A DNA stretch of 64,000 nucleotides from Clostridium_AM sp900759715 (GTDB lineage Bacteria; Bacillota; Clostridia; Clostridiales; Clostridiaceae): assembly GCA_900759715.1 (NCBI GenBank), contig CAAEXF010000132.1, forward strand, positions 124,001 through 188,000, read 5' to 3'. Below the pieces are notes generated by a model that worked only from the letters and a program-made list of their open reading frames with translations, ran no database searches and had not been told where the DNA came from. Both the position numbers and the translations under genes were made by a program. Shown here in pieces: positions 61,127 to 64,000 of this stretch (position 1 is the first letter of the stretch; the number at the start of each line of letters is the position of its first letter).

Positions 61127-61311
61127 TTATCCGATGTCTACCGCCACTAACAACCCAACGCACTCTGTGAAAGCGATTCGCAGCAAATCAGAGATTTGGG
61201 GCTCTCTGCTTTTCTTAAAGTTGGGGATAAGTGGCGCTACGACCCTGGATAACGGCTTCTAAGCTTCAGATGGAGTTTAAAACTCCACCTGAAGCCAAGA
61301 ATCCTGTTTAT
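61127..61311 (+). repeat. structured repeat, copy B
   Basis: Second and longer copy of the element at 17364-17497. Same ends (TTATCCGATG and CCAAGAATCCTGTTTAT) and same middle (CCCTGGATAAC). Basal stem CGCCACT (61142-61148)/AGTGGCG (61230-61236), inner stem CCCAAC (61154-61159)/GTTGGG (61220-61225), with about 60 extra bases folded as further small hairpins (CAGAG/CTCTG). The 3' hairpin GCTTCAG-A-TGGAGTTT / AAACTCCA-C-CTGAAGC is better paired than in copy A and keeps the same A-C mismatch. The last bases supply the stop codon of the minus-strand gene next to it. Confidence 0.7.
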
Positions 61312-61721
61312 AATTTTCTTCTTTCTCCCATAAATAGAGATATAAGCCCACAAATTATAGTAACTACACCGCCTCCACGAATCCACGCAGCGGTTTTATG
61401 GCACTCCATAGTATCCTTAATACATATTCCAATTCCAACTTTTGAACCATACGTAACTACTAGAAGTATAATTCCTATAGCTATGAATGTCCAAGGCTTT
61501 CTAGTGCCTGTAAGAAAGGCTTCTATTGCAGCCACTATTAATACTATTGATAATAGTATAGAAGCTTGTCCTGTATAATAGCACTTCATATGAGTCATAT
61601 TTCCACTTTTTAGTTCTAACATTCCTTTACAAACTGGCGCCCATATAAGTATTGAACCTATTATAATAAGTCCTATTATTACTAATATTCTACTGATAAT
61701 TTTCTGTGATTTAATTTGCAT
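61308..61721 (-). CDS. DUF4418 membrane protein
   Basis: 137 residues with four hydrophobic segments; the conserved cysteines of DUF4418 are present (WAPVC, MKCYYTGQA, GIGICIKDTMECHKTA). It is divergent from a FtsX/MacB-type ABC transporter, an association I recall for this family. Function unknown. Its TAA stop lies in the right end of repeat copy B, so the C-terminus (GERRKL) may be altered. AGGAGG precedes the ATG. Confidence 0.75.
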   Translation of the reverse strand: MQIKSQKIISRILVIIGLIIIGSILIWAPVCKGMLELKSGNMTHMKCYYTGQASILLSIVLIVAAIEAFLTGTRKPWTFIAIGIILLVVTYGSKVGIGICIKDTMECHKTAAWIRGGGVVTIICGLISLFMGERRKL

Positions 61722-61931
61722 TTGAATACCTCCTGTTTAATTACCTATTTAAAAACCTCCAGTTATGATATATCAAAGATCTTTAAAATTCAAATAATAT
61801 TTCATTATACTCATCAATGTTTCTATAATTTTTTTCTATAATAGAGAAATTCATATTTTCTATTGCTGCTTATTTTCTATGCTATAATCTTATTGTTGTC
61901 TATGATTTTAGAAGGGAGCAATTTAATTTAA

Positions 61932-63137
61932 ATGAATATTGTAAAATTAGCTTATCTTAATGTAGTAAGAAGAAAAAGTCAGTCTTTGCTTACAGGAATT
62001 ATTACAGCTTTAACTATTCTTATATTCGTATTAGTTTTTTCTATTTTTTCAATAGTACAAAATGGATTAACTCTTAGTACTGAAAGATTAGGTGCTGATA
62101 TCATAGTTCTTCCAAACGAAGCGAATTCAGACTCATTAAAAACACTTTTCACAGGTACACCACAGAATATATATATGTCAAAATATATAGAGTCTAAGCT
62201 TAAAAGTATAAATGGGATAGAAAAAACTACACCACAGTTTTTTACAGCTACAATGCCTGGGATTGGATGTTGCAGTTATGGTGATACATTACGTCTTGTA
62301 GGAATGGATCAAAATTCTGATTTCATATTAAAAGCTTGGTTTGAAGAATATAGTGTAAAGTCACTAGCAGATGATGAAGTTATTATAGGTAGAAATGTAG
62401 AAGCAATAATAGGTGATAAAGTTTCAATTTTAGGTCATCCTTTTAAAATAGTAGGAACTCTATATAATACCGGAAGCGGCATGGATTATACTATATTTAT
62501 GAACATAGATAAAGCCAGATCATTAGCTAAGGAAAAATTCTCTGCAGAATTATGGAATGGAAGTACACCAGAAAATTTGGTTTCATCTGTATTAATAAAA
62601 ACTTCTAAAGGAGCAAATATAGATAAGATTGTAGATAAAATAAACAATGCCGATTTAGGTGTTAAAGCTGCATCTACAACCGGTTCTATAACTAGCATAA
62701 AAAAGCAATTATCTTCTATCTCTAAAATAATATTATTCCTATGGCTAGCTTTATTATTAATTTCCTCCTTAGCTCTCATTGGTAGATTTAACTCACTTGC
62801 AAAAGAAAGAAAAAAGGAAATAGGCTTCTTAAGAGCTGTGGGTATACAAAAGAGTGGAATATTTAAACTAGTAATTTCTGAAGCCTGGATTATTGCTGGA
62901 TTAGGAGGACTTATAGGAGGTATTTTAGGAGTTCTATTGGTAAATCCAGCTCTATCTATATTAGAAGGAGCAGTTTTACTTCCTCAAGGCCAGTGGTCAC
63001 TATCTACAGCAGTAGTAAATATCATCATAGGTCTAGCAGCTTCTCTTTTATTAGGACTTGCAGCAGCTATTTATTCTGCATGGAAAAGTTCCAGCTTAGT
63101 ACCTCAAGAGGCTATTTCGAAAGGAGATATAGGATAA
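61932..63137 (+). CDS. FtsX/MacB-type ABC transporter permease
   Basis: 401 residues: one transmembrane helix near residues 18-42, a large extracytoplasmic MacB-type periplasmic core domain (about 45-260), then three helices (about 268-290, 318-345, 360-388) with FtsX features (SLAKERKKEIGFLRAVGIQ). The MacB plan fits extrusion of a peptide or a substrate at the outer membrane face. The GIGCCSYG pair of cysteines near residue 115 is unusual and may bind metal. Its stop overlaps the start of the ATPase gene by one base. Confidence 0.9.
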   Translation: MNIVKLAYLNVVRRKSQSLLTGIITALTILIFVLVFSIFSIVQNGLTLSTERLGADIIVLPNEANSDSLKTLFTGTPQNIYMSKYIESKLKSINGIEKTTPQFFTATMPGIGCCSYGDTLRLVGMDQNSDFILKAWFEEYSVKSLADDEVIIGRNVEAIIGDKVSILGHPFKIVGTLYNTGSGMDYTIFMNIDKARSLAKEKFSAELWNGSTPENLVSSVLIKTSKGANIDKIVDKINNADLGVKAASTTGSITSIKKQLSSISKIILFLWLALLLISSLALIGRFNSLAKERKKEIGFLRAVGIQKSGIFKLVISEAWIIAGLGGLIGGILGVLLVNPALSILEGAVLLPQGQWSLSTAVVNIIIGLAASLLLGLAAAIYSAWKSSSLVPQEAISKGDIG

Positions 63138-63802
63138 TGGAGATTTGTCGTTTAGAGAATGTAAAAAAATCATATGAATCCGGCGAAGAAATTACACCTA
63201 TAGAACAAGTTTCCCTTACTATAAATTCTGGGGATTTTATATGTATCGAAGGACCTTCTGGGATAGGTAAAAGTACCCTTCTATATATAATTGGTGGGCT
63301 TTTAGATGCCACTTCTGGTGATATTTATATAGATGGTAAGAACATAAATGCTATGACTGACAAGGAACTTACGGATATACGAAGAGATAAAATAGGCTTT
63401 ATATTTCAAGATAGCAACCTAATACAAGCTCTAACCCTTCAAGAAAACTTACTTTTTGTACAATCTATGAGTTGTAAGAAAAAAGATTATGAGCAAATAA
63501 AATATTACTTAACTCGCCTAGGTCTCTGGGAGCGAAGAAATTATCTTCCTAGTGAAGTAAGTGGAGGTCAGCGCAGACGTGCAATGGTGGCCTGTGCTCT
63601 TATAAAAAATCCTCTACTAATACTAGCTGATGAACCTACCAACGATTTAGACGAACATTGGGCAAAGGAAGTGCTAAATCTTCTATCTGAAGCTGTAGAT
63701 AATGGTAAAAGCGTTGTGCTAGTAACCCATAATACTCATTGGGCTGAAAAAGCACATTTAAGATTTGACTTGAATCAAGATGCAATCCATAGGAAAAAAT
63801 AG
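63137..63802 (+). CDS. ABC transporter ATP-binding protein (LolD/MacB type)
   Basis: 221 residues. Walker A GPSGIGKST near residue 40, Q-loop FIFQDSNL, signature VSGGQRRRAMVA, Walker B LLILADEPTNDLDE and switch His in VLVTHNTHWAE. It powers the permease encoded immediately upstream (ATG overlaps the permease TAA by one base). AAAGGAG lies upstream within the permease gene. A hairpin terminator follows. Confidence 0.93.
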   Translation: MEICRLENVKKSYESGEEITPIEQVSLTINSGDFICIEGPSGIGKSTLLYIIGGLLDATSGDIYIDGKNINAMTDKELTDIRRDKIGFIFQDSNLIQALTLQENLLFVQSMSCKKKDYEQIKYYLTRLGLWERRNYLPSEVSGGQRRRAMVACALIKNPLLILADEPTNDLDEHWAKEVLNLLSEAVDNGKSVVLVTHNTHWAEKAHLRFDLNQDAIHRKK

Positions 63803-63885
63803 TTATAAGAATCCCCTTTTATTTTATGATTAATTTTCACAGCCTTTTGCTCTTACAAAGCCGTATAAGATTTTATAAAATTGTG

Positions 63886-63915
63886 GAGAAAAGCCTTATA
63901 TACTAGGCTTTTCTC
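63886..63915 (+). terminator. terminator of the ABC transporter operon
   Basis: GAGAAAAGCC pairs with GGCTTTTCTC around TTATATACTA, followed by TACTTTCTTATTATA; 83 bases after the ATPase stop. Confidence 0.6.
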
Positions 63916-64000
63916 TACTTTCTTATTATACGTTCTTGTAAGATTTTACATGTCCCTTTGTAAGGGTTAATAACAATATTGCAACAAGATAACACCTTTT

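Overview
The window is low-GC, gene-dense DNA from an endospore-forming clostridium, probably Clostridium in the narrow sense. Support comes from the spoVAC-spoVAD-spoVAE operon, strong AGGAGG-type ribosome sites, frequent TTG/GTG starts, an A-type RNase P RNA and AT-rich intergenic DNA with U-tailed hairpins. No prophage, CRISPR array or complete insertion sequence is visible. All product names rest on reading motifs and family resemblance; no database search was run.

Layout. 1-8.5 kb: end of a DUF4367 protein, L-lactate dehydrogenase with an unusual hairpin leader, a four-helix Cys-rich copper-binding-type protein, a guanylate-kinase-like P-loop protein, a secreted NlpC/P60 hydrolase, oligoendopeptidase F, a ClC antiporter and a zinc-ribbon protein. 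8.6-10.5 kb: spoVA genes for dipicolinate uptake. 10.8-15.2 kb: a muropeptide salvage operon (murQ-murP-mupG-murR) with two mirror-image operator palindromes over its promoter. 15.3-20.3 kb: homoserine dehydrogenase, two small membrane genes ended by a structured repeat, an XRE-cupin regulator divergent from a LysE exporter, YkvA-like and YmaF-like proteins. 20.4-29 kb: a xylose operon (xylA, ROK regulator, xylB, a PLP trans-sulfuration enzyme, and an ABC importer without its own ATPase). 29-35.7 kb: SagB-type oxidoreductase, rnpB, initiator tRNA, a MASE3-PAS orphan kinase, a hydroxyacid dehydrogenase and an Asp/Glu racemase family protein. 36-41.9 kb: small accessory genes, an IS3-type remnant, a pentapeptide-repeat protein and a guanidine-I riboswitch ahead of an SMR exporter. 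42-50 kb: an envelope cluster (galU, class A PBP, LTA synthase-type sulfatase, and after an MFS gene a UgtP-type glucosyltransferase). 50-64 kb: EamA exporter, M24 aminopeptidase P, pirin, nitroreductase, methyltransferase, an ECF sigma/anti-sigma pair, two lipoproteins, and a DUF4418 gene divergent from a FtsX/MacB-type ABC pair.

Two themes stand out beyond the gene list. First, a structured element occurs at 17364-17497 and 61127-61311. Both copies share the same ends and a 3' hairpin, and their basal stem is built from different but complementary bases, which points to a selected RNA fold. Each copy abuts or supplies the stop codon of a neighbouring gene. Second, several gene-free stretches hold short coding remnants (GNAT acetyltransferase, FMN reductase, uridine-kinase-like, IS3 orfA and others), some still followed by an intact terminator.
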